Below, in pieces: positions 11,560-24,300 of a DNA stretch of 64,000 nucleotides. Within the stretch, counting starts at the first letter, position 1, and every line of letters begins with the position of its first letter. Below the pieces are notes generated by a model. The model did no database searches. It worked only from the letters and a program-made list of their open reading frames with translations, and was not told where the DNA came from. This stretch comes from Phlebiopsis flavidoalba (Eukaryota > Basidiomycota > Agaricomycetes > Polyporales > Phanerochaetaceae): NCBI GenBank assembly GCA_035772785.1, contig JAOCPU010000051.1:186001-250000 (forward strand), given 5' to 3'. A program made the position numbers and the translations under genes.

Positions 11560-14504
11560 TTACTGTCGAAACCTTGAGACTCCATTATATGAGATGTATG
11601 TATAGTGTTAGAGTAGACTTTATATGTCGAGGATACGGAGAGGGGTGGCTAGAAGCGGAGGAGTTGAATGTGAAGGAGGAGGAATAGGTGAATGGGACTG
11701 CTGAATCGACATGTCGGACGGTGCAGGATATATAGTCGTCTGAAGGGCCTTGGTCATCGGCCGTAACATACCATTCCATAGGGAGACCAGGAAGTCGTCA
11801 CCGTGAGCTGGCCGTGGTGCTCATGCGCGTAACGTAGGGGTGAGCTGCCTAATCCCTCACCGGTCTCAGGGAGCAGAGCTTATTGGATGACGGAGCAGCC
11901 GGTGCGTCTACGCTTCGCGAAGGTACGAGCGGCGGCCCAGGTAGGGTCAGGGTCGTGGGGATGACTGAAAAGGCGGCCTCGTGGAAAGATCGTCCGCACG
12001 GATTGTAGCCGCCAATCAACATTCAGGCGAGTGGCGCGAACCTTGTTACTATCGTGTTACATCATCGCACACTTGTCAATTAGCGTCCGTAAGTAGCATA
12101 GGTGATTATTGCATCGCTTGACCACAGCGAGACCTGACAAAGACCTGACGTGCAGCGATGGACCAACGGGCAACAGAAGCAATGAAGTTCTCCGAGAGTG
12201 GATTCCTAAAAAGTCCCTTCATCAGACATTGGGATTTCCCACTGGCGATGAACACACCATATGGGTTGCTTCTCGTGGATATTGGGGCTGAGCGATAGGC
12301 TGAATCCTTACCACGCTATAGAAGACCACAGAGGAATCGTGAGTGAAACCTGAGGAACGCTCGAGAAGAGGAGGAACGTACCATCAAGGGGAGATGATCG
12401 CACATCGGCTGCTTCGTCAGATCCTGACCGAAGCGTCTGGTCGTTCGATATGGACAATATGTGCCGCCATTGCTCGCCGTGGGACGAATCTTGTGGTCCT
12501 CAACTTCGACTTGTGACTTGCGTCCTTCCATTCTCGTTCTGATCTTTGGCCTTATCGGACAAACGCCCATCGAATGCCGGTGCGGCGTGCTTGCCCCCGG
12601 CAAAAATAATTGACGATATTCTGGTGCTGTTCGCGTTCGGATTCGGCCTCTACAGAACGCCTCATGTCACCGCGAGCTTTTGAGATTAAGCTCCCGCTCA
12701 CTTGAAGGGGGCCGTCACGATGCATACTCCAGCCACTCACAAGCCAGCATTGGCTCCCCTGTGGCGGTACAGAGCGCTCCGTCGCGTGTGTATTGCACAA
12801 CGACAAGCTTCTTCAGCTCTCACTCGGCGGACGAATGACCTGGCAAAGGACTTCGAAGACAGATGCCGGGGCCCCTGTTCGTCCAGCGTAACCTTTGTTC
12901 TATTCTTTGCTGATCCTTTTCCAACACCCTTCGTCCGAGGTTGTAGGAGACGCTTGAAATTCGCGGGCCCCAGGGTTCACTGCGCAACGAAGATGTCATG
13001 AGTTCCAAATTTTGCCTTAAAATTTGTCAATCGGGGGCTCGTCCATTAGATTTTTATTGACTGGTGATCTTAAATTTCGTCGTCGTGGCCAGTAGACCTT
13101 GGCACCAAAGCATGCGTAGCAACGTCAGCCGAGTTGTCCAGCCCAATTTCACAGCCCCGCAAGTACCAAGGAACAAGAGAAGAAGCACAGATCCAAAGTT
13201 TTGCACAAGCCGTGCATTGCAAGGAAGACTAGTCCACATTGATTCCGAGCCACCCAACTGGAGAAGCTACTCCAATCTATTGCCCATGCCACGGCTGGCC
13301 TATATCTGGCTGACGTGCCATAGCTCTGATCAGAAAAAAAAAAAAATATTGCTGTTATTATTGAATCGGAGGCCCTTCTCTTTCACGCAAGGCTATCAAT
13401 GTGCGTACTTGTGTGGACACACAATGGTGTCTCAATCAGTCGCGCTTCATGTCCCGAATCTAACGAGACCGACATGTGTCGATGCCGGTATCGGAGCTTT
13501 GAAGCTCGTGACATTGGCGAGAAAGAAATGTCCATGGGCCGCGGAGAACTCGTCGTACGAAGATTGCTAATGAATCGTGCTCAGTCTTGGTGTGTGGGGC
13601 AGCGCATTAAGTCCGAACTCACAAGTCCTTGCGCCGCGAGCTGGTGACGCCCGATTGTGCGATCCACCCTGTGAGCGCATGAAGCGTCAGAATCCGTTAG
13701 AATAATGCGTATGTTCAGCGCAATTTCCATGAGCTCCGGCCAAAAGTCTGTCAAGGCAAAAGCGCAGACACCTAATTGACCTTGCCAACCTTTCCATAGC
13801 ACGGTCCGAGACGCTGTGACTGTATGCCTTGAACCGCAGCCGCTAGGCAAAAGAGAAACCTATCAGCATTTTCAAAGCACCGCGTGGCTTGAATTTGTTC
13901 TTGAGAGATGTTGATGGTACAAGAGTTTACCAGCTGCTGAGTGGTTTGCGTGACTATCCATACGGTGTCGACACTTGTTTCACTATAAAACACTATAAAA
14001 GGGGAAGACGTGTTCAGCTAACCTGCTTAGTAGGAACCTGTGGCAAACATCTAAATACACACCATGCTTCCTGAAAAGCATAGATCAAAACGGCAGCCGG
14101 GTCTTAAAGTTTCCTTAAAACAACAGTGGAAGCGTCGAGTTCAATGAAAGATAATCGACCTCGGGCGCTGCCCCTGTCTGGAATTCCATCCATCCCACGT
14201 CGGCACGGGTAATTTCCAAATTTGAGACATAGCGGACATTTCCTTATTTAGATGTATCCCGACAGCGTCTGGCATTTACTTAGGACGATAGACCATTAAT
14301 GTGGGTCAGCAGAATGCTGCATACCTCAACATGGACGTGGCTCTAAAATCATCTCTACCCTGTATGCCCGAGTGTAAAGTAGTGGGGACATTCATACATT
14401 ATTATCGATAGTGTGTCAAAAACCGTAATCTGCGTCTATGAGTCGTCTTCAATAGGCTACCAGTGGCTCTGAAACTAGCTCTGGACTACTCCGGTAACAT
14501 CAAG
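11560..14504. other. Unassigned stretch between two metabolic genes
   Basis: Minus-strand frames between about 12.1 and 13.0 kb contain runs that look coding when adjacent frames are joined, for example HILSISNDQTLRSGS near 12.45 kb. I cannot place them in a family. A 168-codon plus-strand frame spans 13064-13570 without a recognised motif, and an A13 tract lies at 13334-13346. A further gene of the same cluster could be hidden here. Confidence 0.35.
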
Positions 14505-16618
14505 TCAAACGCGCCTTGTCGAAAATCGAGCAGTAATCCGGAACGGGAAATTCGAACGGCACGCTGTCTCCGATGTTCACCGGAGTTTCGCTTTAACAGT
14601 AATTATACGCACCTTACAAGGCCCGAAGACCAAACGACATCACATCTGGAGCATCTGCTGGCTTGATTTATCTTGAAAGCCTGGAGCGTAGATACGATTG
14701 TAAACCAGAGGGAATCGTCCACGAAAAACCGGCCAGGGCAGACTCGTCTCCCGAAGCCAAACGCGGCGCGAGCAGGATCTGGTTCCCCTGTGGTGTTACG
14801 CTTGTTTGGCGCGTATCGATCCGGATTGAAGTCATCAGGGTTTATGTACACGTTCTCGTCATGAAGCATTGCACTGCGGAATATGTAGGTGAGCGGGTTT
14901 TGATGGTGAGTATATATGCATGTACAGACTGTATGTTCGCAAACACGGTGGTTTCGGAGGGTATATGCATCCCCACAGTATTCATCCTCTTTCATGGTTG
15001 CGTGAGGTAATACCTGATTCAGGTCGATTTTAAATGGATAGTCTTTCTCTCGCGGTAATAATAGTCTTACCCAGAGGTGCTATGTCCTTCCATCTCGAGT
15101 CTCTTTGACGATGTTGTTGATGTAAGGAAGCTTATCCCGGTCGTCAAAAGAAGGAAGGCGATCCTGGCCAATGACAACATCTATCTCTTGTTGAGCTTTT
15201 CTTTTGAACGTCAGGATATAGAGTCATCGCCAAGGAAAAAGTTGGCCAGAGCAGCTTACGGTCTAAAAGAGATATGTGTCAACATCACCACATGCGCCGC
15301 AAACTGCAGCCATACCGTGTCTGCGCACCAGCTACACCAAAGGGTATGCCTCAGTCATTGTGCAAGGAGAACCGAGGTGTCTAACGACGTACCACTGTAA
15401 ACCACTCCTCCACAATCTTTGACAAATTCATCTTTGTTCATGCCGTTGGTATCGGGGAATGTGCTTTGAAGCAATTTACCGACGATTGACACACGCAACC
15501 TCTTGGTCGAAATCCTGGGTGGGTTATGAAGGCGCGGGGTACTGAGCCAGTGACGCGTACTTACCAGCCGCGATTTGACCATCTCGAATGGAGCAGAACG
15601 CATTTTGGTGGCAATCATCCTGCCCTCCGACGCGTGCTTTTGGAAGCGCAGCGCCTGGGAACCATGCGGGTATATATTTTACTACGTCAAGAGCCAGCTA
15701 TTGAGCATCTAAAGAGTTTTGTTATGACCCTAGAGATGGACATACACAATAGGCAGGATGTCCGGAGGCCATTGAGATTTATCGCCATGCTCTCGGGCGG
15801 CTTCTGCCAAGCGTATGAATTCGTCTTCTCCCGAGGTGACTCTGTGTCCGTACGTGACCCTCATGATAATCGCTCCGGCCATTCTGATGATGTGAGCATG
15901 TGAGCTTTATTCGATGATCTGAGGAACAGCCTACTGCTTCGAGATGCTTCCTGAGGTCTTCGGGAGTGGAAAATAAATGATTGAGGAAGTTGATTACCTC
16001 GAGTTCTATTGCTCGGCGATGGAAAGGGTCATAGCGCTGGGTAGGAACGCTTGCTGCACAACACGGCGATATGCATTGAAGGTCTTGTTGTATGGCATGA
16101 GAATCAAAATTCCAATCCCAGCCCATGCTAGAAATCGCACATGAGCATTATGAGTATCCTTCTCCAGGTCTGGGATTTGTTGGCTTACAGCTCATTCATC
16201 ATGACGAACCGGGGCCGACTTGAATAAATCGCACTCTGTCCTCTCCAAAAGATCCCGAGCAGCTTCGTAGGAGTTTATGACCAATATACGCCTCCCAAGG
16301 GCACTCATGTATAACAGAAGTCGCTACCTACGCCACATCCCATAATGAGCGCCACCACCCATGAACGTTGAAAAAAAAAAAAAAAAAACTCCAGCATTAG
16401 CACACAACTCACTAGTCGCTTACCCATCTCTTTGTACGCGATCCACACGTTGCCTTATTGCGAGGAATGTCTGCTAGATTTCCGATTATTGGCAACTTCG
16501 AGGAGGACCCGGAGGCGGAGTTTCCGACTGGCTATCGAGACGTTGCAAATTGAATGAGTTATGAAACACAGCACCGCAAATGATGCCGAACACGACGAAG
16601 GATTGAGAGAATGGTCAT
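14505..16618 (-). CDS. Cytochrome P450 monooxygenase
   Basis: A haem-thiolate monooxygenase, probably anchored in the ER membrane and needing a P450 reductase. From the 5' end: a hydrophobic N-terminal segment and proline hinge (PPPGPP, then KLPIIGNLADIP near 16.46 kb); RILVINSYEAARDLL near 16.28 kb; MGWDWNFD and RYDPFHRRAIELEV near 16.1 kb; a substrate-side I-helix stretch with GVVYSG near 15.44 kb; the K-helix ExxR as KETR near 15.10 kb; and the haem-binding loop AFGFGRRVCPGRFF near 14.76 kb with its cysteine ligand. The final exon ends PFEFPFRITARF and a TGA at 14505-14507. Length and motifs fit the OrdA/CYP64-like P450s abundant in Agaricomycetes. Short GT-AG introns separate the exons; one contains an A18 tract (16371-16388). 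Several one-base frame shifts occur. A 44-base G-rich run lies just upstream of the start. Confidence 0.9.
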
Positions 16619-16629
16619 CGTAGTCGAGT

Positions 16630-16673
16630 GGGGGGGTGGGGGGGGGGGGGGGGGGGGGGGGGGGGGTGGGGGG
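16630..16673. repeat. Poly-G tract upstream of the P450 start
   Basis: Forty-two G residues interrupted by two T (G7 T G29 T G6). It begins 12 bases upstream of the P450 start codon, where it reads as poly-C on the coding strand. It could form a G-quadruplex. Its exact length is uncertain. Confidence 0.7.
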
Positions 16674-19458
16674 ACAAAAAGCTTGGAGGATACTGACAAA
16701 CCGACGTCGCCTAATTGTGTGCACACCAGACGGGTTAGAGCACATAGCAGTTAATGGCAACACTCGAATCATTCATCGCCTAGTATTGAATAGGAGACGG
16801 GATCATGGTGCGCTAGCAGATCCACGAGACCAGCCTTTAGATGCGAGTAGCGTTACACGATATCATTTGCAACATTGCGAAACTAAATCCAACCCTAACC
16901 CACCAACCCCATGCGCACGCTCTGGACTAGCTGAGGAATTGAAGACGGAGACCCGTCGGCGGAACGGAGTACAGTACACACGATATCTTTGCGTTTACCC
17001 GTTCACGATGCCATCCCTTCTGATGCTAGCCTATATCCTTCGCAAGATCAAGCTTACAATTTATCCGAAGGGGGCAAGGGGAATGTGAACTTGAACTCAG
17101 TTGCCATCGCCTTGAAGCTTCGATTTCTTTCACCGGTGCGTTATGATTTGCTCTTGGGTTGATCTCTCATCGAGGCTAGCGCGATCAACCGGGGTCTCCC
17201 GCGTCACTCATGTCGTACGGGCGCGCGCCGTGGCTCTGTCACCAAGCGATCGGTAGTTTTTTCCGGCGCCAACACAACACGTCATAGCGCCACGGGCGGC
17301 GTACGTTATCGTAAACCGCCCACCGTACCGGTGCACTATCCGTTCGGATGTAGACAGCTGACGGCCGGCCCTTACCAAGCCGGGAATACGATTTGTCTTC
17401 TGTGCAACAGCCATCATCTCAGTTAAAAAGAGTTGGATTGTACCCCCTACCCGTACCTACCGACGAGCCGGTCTCAGCGCCACAAGAGTGTAGACCACGT
17501 GGACACAAGACGTTACCTCGATTAAAGTAGTGCGGTGTGAGTTGCCGTTCCGCCATGTGCTCTTCGAGGTTGTAGCGTTTGTAGCGCCTCGCGCGCCGAG
17601 TTGGCGGCGACAATCAACTGTGTGAAAATACCTTTCGTTGCTTCGTCTTGGTTGCTGGTTTAAAGAAATCACGTCACTGGTGGACTCGCGGGAGATTTCA
17701 ACGAGGGATAGTGTTGGGGGGGGGGGGGGGGGGACCCCGCGCGCCTCCGACTGCAAATGATAGAGACCGTTAGGTTCTTATGGTAGCAGGGCGGCCTGGC
17801 CGCTCACACCACCGCCCGACAGAGTGTAAGCCCTGCGTGATGGTGTTTTTCGCTTCGAGCAGTGAGCTTGTGTCTCAGCCTGCTTGCCGGTGTTGGTTTA
17901 CGACACAGATCCAGGCAGAGATGGTTTCTTAGTGTTTATTTCTTATTTTGTCATGTGTGCTCACTGCTGCGCTCCTAGGAGAGGGCATAGTTACCCAATA
18001 GACGACACTTGCTGGAGTTCACATGGTCCATAGGACGTCGTTCGGCGGGAAAGTATATACGTCGCTTCGCAGATACAGCGCGCTCCGTTTCAGGCACATC
18101 CTATCGGAAGGCAAATTCCACTCCGCGGGACATCGGAAGGAAAGAGCACGCTGTGAAGGCAGGTTTCTTGTATGATTAATGGTAGACCAAGAAACACCAC
18201 GCGCGAAAGTCGGTGTGTGTGTGTTATGGCATCAAGGCACTTTCATAAGTGGGTTCATATCAATGGACACATGGTCGAATCGCGGTCATCTGGTGGTGTG
18301 CCCGAGACCCCGTGCGACGGCTCTCTAGTTAATTGGTGCAGCTACTATTGGTTACGTATCAAATAGAATTTCCTAAGGATGCCAAGACCGTTGGTGGACA
18401 CGGAGGTCGGGCAGGCCACCCCCGAACGAACGTGCTGACAGCACGGGGGACAGCAGGTTCACAATTTCACCAGGAGGCATAGAGATGTCCAGTCACTGTC
18501 CGTCGACAGAAGTAAGCAAGTGAGTTTCATATAACATGCATCTCCCAACGAAGTTTTCCATCACCTAAACACGAAAAATGAATGTGTATGCATAACGTGG
18601 ACAATAATGTTCATGCGCTTGAAACTCTTCGCTGGATATTCTCGTCCTCCGACTAAACCCCGGGAGACCGGACGCCCTCGGCATTGGGAAGATACACTGT
18701 TTCAGGCGAGCGTTTTTGCACTGCCTTGGCCCGATTTCGGGCACATCGATAGTTCCGTCGTAGACTTTGGGACGAGCCTGTAGCTCTTCAAAATCTAGAA
18801 TGATGGCAGGTGCATCTCGCGGTAGTCACCCAGTTCAACCCGACGATTGCCCAACGCGTCGCACATAAGCCGGCGATGCGAGGACGGACGAGGAGTGATC
18901 GAGTAACGCACAGTGAGTCACAGTGGTCTGCTGGGGTCGGGGATAGAGGAGATGCTCACTCGGGAATGTGAGCAACAGAAGATAATATCTCTAGCTCGGT
19001 ATGTACGGAACTGAATGTTCAGATATAAGAGCAGCATCAAAGAAGTCGTAGAGGCGGTGGTACAAGAGAAGCAGGAGGGGCGTGTCAGGTATCGATGTGC
19101 TGGCAAAAGGGAAGATGAAGAGCGATGAATGAAAGTGACGTAGGAGCGCGAGAGGCCGGTGCGATACTTGCGAGGGATGTAGGTTATAACGCCTACGAAT
19201 CGGCGTTGGAATTCGCTACTAGGAGCTCAAAAGGAGTGGAAGTGTAGGGGTTCTGACAGGCCGGGCTTGAACGTCTTGAATAATCATAGCTACCATGACG
19301 GCGACTTGGCAAGGCAAGAGCCCATGTTCCAATTTTTGGAGATGAGTGTAGGAGGAGACATGTCGTCGGCGTGGTGACGCGTGGACGAACGACGGGAAGA
19401 AGAAGGGAAGCGCGTCGCGCGTTTTCGACCCTGTTTTAAGCGCAACGTGATTCGTCAC
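16674..19458. other. Intergenic stretch, no gene recognised
   Basis: This lies between the divergent P450 and metallophosphoesterase genes, so it should hold both promoters. Frames are short and carry no known motif. A G18 run sits at 17716-17733. A minus-strand 245-codon frame at 19219-19956 runs antisense through the metallophosphoesterase and is not taken as a gene. Confidence 0.5.
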
Positions 19459-20409
19459 ATGGCTGGGCTTGATAGTCCTCCTACACCGACGACCTCCAAC
19501 ACTCCAACAATGGGATCGATTCACGTCTTCGATTCTCTCTACTCTTCCTTGCTCGCTGGGCATACTTTGACACTCATAAACCGTCGCCCTCCTCGCTCTC
19601 AGTCCATAAACCCTATCCGCGTGGGTGTGCATATCGGACACACATAACATCCACCGTGCCCAACACACCCCTGCCCTCCTGCCCGCCGGGGACGTCCTGG
19701 TACACGCTGGAGATCTCACCCAATCTGGCACTAACCGAGAACTAGATGAAGCTCTCTCTTGGATCAGCAAGCAGCCACATCCACACAAATTCTTCATTGC
19801 GGGCAACCACGATGTCGCTCTCCAGCGTACTCCTCCCCAGACATTCACGAACGCATCCCGGAGAACTTGACTTACCTCGAAAGAAACCTCCGCAGAAATC
19901 ATTGTCGGGGGAGCGTACGCTGCACGTATACGGTAGCCCTCACACTCCAAAAACATGGCTCATGGCCTTTCCAATATACTCGCGTTCGGCCGTCGTCTGA
20001 TTCCCCGTCGTCTCAGGCAGCTCAACTGTGGTCTGACATTCCGCTCACGACGGACATCTTTCTTATCACTCACGGACTTCCCCCCCCTTTGCCCATCTCG
20101 ACATTGACAAATACGGCTGCTGCTATGCCTTTGCTAGAGGCAATATGGCGTGTTCGGCCACCTCTACATGTCTTCGGTCATATCCACGGTGGTCGGGGTA
20201 CCGAACGTTTGGATTGGAGTCCAGCTCAGAGGATATACGAGGATATATGTGCTGGAAGAGCAGGATGGGGTGGCTACCCCTTCTTCTGTGGTACAAGTTG
20301 ATATCACTTGTCTGGCGATCCAACAAGGCTTTAATGGGTCCGTCAGCATAGTGGCACTCTTGTCAATGCTGCTGCTCTGTTGGGGGACCCAGAGATGACC
20401 AAAGGTTAG
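19459..20409 (+). CDS. Calcineurin-like metallophosphoesterase
   Basis: A two-metal phosphoesterase of the small fungal family related to animal MPPED proteins; the natural substrate is unknown. Visible metal-binding motifs in order: CISDTHN (19.63 kb), GDVLVHAGDLTQSG (19.69 kb), FFIAGNHDVALQ (19.8 kb), LITHGLPP (20.07 kb) and LHVFGHIHGGRG (20.17 kb). The C-terminus reads GTLVNAAALLGDPEMTKG before TAG at 20407-20409, a typical family ending. The chosen ATG gives a Ser/Thr/Pro-rich lead of about 50 residues; another ATG lies at about 19510. One extra G in GGG near 19623 puts the DTH motif out of frame, and further shifts occur near 19.85 and 20.3 kb. With these read through, no essential residue is missing. 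Confidence 0.85.
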
Positions 20410-20859
20410 CGTGCGATTGTTGTTGATATTTGACGAAGCCTTTCGGTTTGTTCGGCGACGGATTTACCTGCAGCTACGGACTACATATCGGGTTTTCACA
20501 TTCTCGTCGTCCTCTTGCTCCCATCTACTCTCCAAGCCCCCAACCTGTAACTCGGCCTTACTCGTCCTCTATCTTTATATTACACTGGTTTCATGCATGG
20601 CAAAAGACCGAGAAGCCCATCTCGGTAATATATCCCCTCGCAACATTATACATGGCTGTGAACCAGACTGCTTTTGCGTGTTCACATCGCGGATCATGAT
20701 GATCACAGCACTGGCTGGGACGACAGCGGTGCGTTGACCGGGCGTTGGATATGCTATTGCTTCTTGAAGCTAATCGTCCTTTCAGCAGGTCCGAGAAAAC
20801 CGACGTGTACAGCATCGTTTTTCCTTTACCAGCACGTCGTCTCCCCGGCACAGGCGTCG

Positions 20860-23407
20860 CTCACCTCCACACTCCAGCTACGACTATGTTTCGTCCAGAC
20901 TCAAGACATTCGAAGAAATCTTCTACCGCGCTCCAGAAGACGGTAATCGAGAGTCTACGCAGCTGATTCCCACGCCGGGCAGGTCGATACCGCGACAACG
21001 TGGTACGTTATGATCACATCCAAGAGTAAGACAGTGCACTAACCAACACCACATGTTTACAGGCTGTATGGCCACTACACATATGGAAGGGTTTTGTTCA
21101 TAGCAAGTGTCATGATACTGCTAGGAGTGGGCAATTGAGGTGGCACTCGCATTATTCGAGGCAGAGAAATGGTACGTCTGGGGATAGTTTTTCGGGGAAG
21201 GATGTCCATTGAGCTTCACTTCAGGCTTTTCCGTACCACAGAATAACGTATTCGGGTTTCTCCAGCCTTCATGTTTCTCACAGTGAGTCTGCAAGAGACA
21301 GCCACAGTAGAGACTCTCCTGACACACACCAATACAGCTTTCTTCCCCACGCTCCTCGTAGCTCCGCTCAGTTACTTATGGCATGTAGCAGATAGGATTC
21401 TCAGGTGGTACCAGGTATGTACACCAGTCATCGCATACGATATTTGTCAGCCTGACCCTTCTCAATAGCCATATATATCACGCTTTCGCGTGGCGGCGTG
21501 CGCGCGGAAGATAGTCTCATGGTCGACTTTACGTTATGTCAAGGTGAGCGAATGTGGCGATGCTCGTATTTCGGATCGCAATGACCCTTGGTGTCTAGTG
21601 TCCTGTTATCGCTTTTGCGAACCCTGAAGAGGCGCGAAGGAATCCTCGCCGCATCTATGATCACTGCCTTGGCAGCATCAATTTCTATCAGCCATTAGCG
21701 GGCGCACTGTTTGTCAATCCAGCAGATTTCGATGCCTCAAGGTATGGGACTTACTGTACCCAACCAGGGTATGAAAACAAACAAACCAAAAAAAAAAAAT
21801 TAAAAACATGCTATATAGATACTAATGGACACTACCAGATACTGCCGTCACGATGACCACAACGCTCGGTCTATCTCCGGATATTCACAGTTTAAATTAT
21901 TTCTTGACAGCAGCCGGTGTACGTCACTCTTTTGGTATACGTATAAATTGTTCGAATGCTGAGAGACAAGTAGTTTACAGAAGCTGCAGCATTTCAGCAT
22001 CTTCCAGACCCGCCATTTATCCGTGGTGGATGGGCTGTGTCTCAATTTACCGTGAGCCTTTTGTCACTCTAGTCCGCACCACTAGGATTCCTTCCTGACT
22101 CAGAGATATACAGATTTTCGAAGATCAAGGCTGAATGCGTCAATAACAGTCCCAGGACTACGGCGCGCTAATGGAAGCCGACTGCTCTGTATACCTCCGA
22201 CGATATCACTGAACACGGCAGACATCGACCAATGCACGATTACGGCGACTGATGTTGACGGCTGCGCGGCGGTGGCAACGTTCAATGCGTCTAATACCGA
22301 CCAGCAATATGGTACCGCTGCCACTGAGCCCGGCACCTGCGGCTTTCCCCGCAAGCACCGACGTCGACTTTGTGCCAGTCATGTTTTGGTTCTTCCACAC
22401 CACGTCCAGCGGCGCTCAACAGGCCCGCGCTGTCATTTGTCGACCTAAAGATACAGCTGTTCAGCGTCGATGAGCAGGTGTATTTGACAAATAACAGCTT
22501 GACGGATGTACAGATTCGGAATAAACTACACAGCACCAAAACAACATCACGGGCAGTCCCTCTTTTCGGTTATTCCATACAATGGGTACGTCATATACTT
22601 TTCAAAGGCCAACTGTCCGACTGATTCCTCTTGTAGAGTATATTCAACTCGACAAGGCATGAACGATTTCGTCAAAGCTCGGGCAGTCGCCATTCAATCC
22701 CAAATTCCAGGAGCTATATTTCGACTATTGCGTCGCAGGACCCAGTACTCTTGCAACAATATTCTTTGATAGTCCTATAGCGTTTTTTGCCCTTTGACTC
22801 AACAAATTTACGTAAGCTACAAGATCTCAGTGTGAAACCTTTGTCTAATACTAATCACCGCTTCAAGACACAACATCTGGCAGTCAGCGCCCTGTCGGTA
22901 TATTTTTGTCTCCGAATAATAGCACCACCCGGGTGCCGTGTCCACTGCCACTCGTTAATCGCCTAGTCATAGAGTGCGTCTCTCTCTACTCGCTTCACCT
23001 CGAGACTAATCATCTACGGCTAGTCCTCTTGCCGCACACGCCCTTGCCATCATTCTGATCCTCGTCGGGCTGGCCGGCATCGCCATTCACCTCTTGCACC
23101 GACACGTGCGGCGCACGCTCTACCTGAACGCCGTGCCGGGTACATCGCGTCCGTCGTCGCGCTCACCCAGCCTCGCACTCGGGCTTCGGCGAGCTGCTCT
23201 TCCTCGTACGACGAAAACCAACGAACGATCGCGGGCAAGCTCGCAAACCTCCGTTTCAGCTGACCTCGACCCGCCGCACGGGCGCGATCATCGCCGACGA
23301 GCTTGGGTACGACAGCGCGTATCGCGCCCGCTGACGGTGACCGCTTCGAGCTGCAGCGTATGCACGTCGGGGACGACCCCTGGTGCGGAATATGTGCGGC
23401 AGGATAG
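20860..23407 (+). CDS. DUF3433-type multi-pass membrane protein
   Basis: A large fungal membrane protein of unknown function. Recognisable pieces in order: a cytosolic N-terminal stretch with SSRLKTFEEIFYRAPEDG (20.9 kb); LYGHYTYGRVLFIASVMILL, a first membrane segment (21.06 kb); FFPTLLVAPLSYLWHVADRI (21.34 kb); YITLSRGGVRAEDSLMVDFT (21.47 kb), the family's arginine-glycine/aspartate motif; LLRTLKRREGILAASMITAL (21.61 kb); PPFIRGGWAVSQF (22.01 kb); a Cys- and Asn-rich extracellular part (22.2-22.4 kb); VKARAVAIQSQIPGA (22.67 kb); ALAIILILVGLAGIAIHLLH, a last membrane helix (23.04 kb); and RTGAIIADELGYDSAYRA (23.28 kb). The start is uncertain. The stop is TAG at about 23407 or, in another frame, TGA at 23523-23525. 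Introns and one-base shifts are frequent. Confidence 0.7.
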
Positions 23408-23529
23408 TAGTGAGCTGTTGCCGGGCTCAGTCTTTGCCGAGAAGAGATGCCTTACGAGCATGAGCCCCTCGTGGCCGAACGGGACCCAAAGGGCATACGC
23501 CCAAAGGGCAGTTTTTAAAGGTTGAACCA

Positions 23530-24300
23530 AATGAGCCTGACCATGTCAATCCGATGCTTGCAAGGCTATCTATTTGAGTATTATGGACAGATAGACTGAT
23601 ACATTGTATCTTGGACGCTGTGGCACGAAGGGGCAATAATTTGTTTTTGTAGACTACGTGATACGACACCTAATTGTATATATATATTCATCGTCGAGGT
23701 GTTTTTTCCAATAGATCTTCTGTTTTTATGGGGGTTCAGGGTGAACCAAGAGTGATAAGGAGAGAAGAGTACAAATCGCTATGGAAGGTATGTCGCAAGA
23801 ATCAAGGCACATTTGGAGACGTCTGTTGTGGCCCGGACCGGCCGATGCCCGAGTCATGGGGGACGTGTATGACAAGGGGGTTGGCCATGACTGGTACCTT
23901 ATTTGCAGTTTTAACGGTCTAAGTTGAATGTGCGAGTCCTTGAAACAGACACATATACAACTTCATATATCTTTTAAATGTCACCCTAACCGCTGATAGA
24001 AAACTTATCCCCGTATGACAAAAAAGCCATTAGTTTCATGTGAGTGACCCCCCACGACTTTCATTGTTTCCGTTTTTCACGCGGTCGTGCTGATAGCTCG
24101 AGGCTCACTTGGAGGGTGAAAATGAGAGTTTCAAGATACTGGAAACTCAAACAGTCGGAGGTGTTGATAATTTGGCGGATAGGAGCAATAAGTGTGCAGC
24201 TTGCCCGAGTGGCGTATACAACTAGTGGACCTAAGCATTTTTGAAAAAAAAACAAAACTTTTGCGACATGTGAGGCACTGCAGGTACTTACAAACGCCCC
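23530..24300. other. Intergenic, no gene recognised
   Basis: This is the AT-rich spacer between the DUF3433 gene and the first copy of the segmental duplication. It probably holds the 3' untranslated region of the former. No motif or repeat stands out. Confidence 0.5.

Noticed and set aside
16880..16910. Telomere-like CCCTAACCC
   Set aside because: A single occurrence without tandem repetition.
19219..19956. 245-codon minus-strand frame
   Set aside because: It lies antisense to the metallophosphoesterase, whose motifs on the plus strand are unmistakable.
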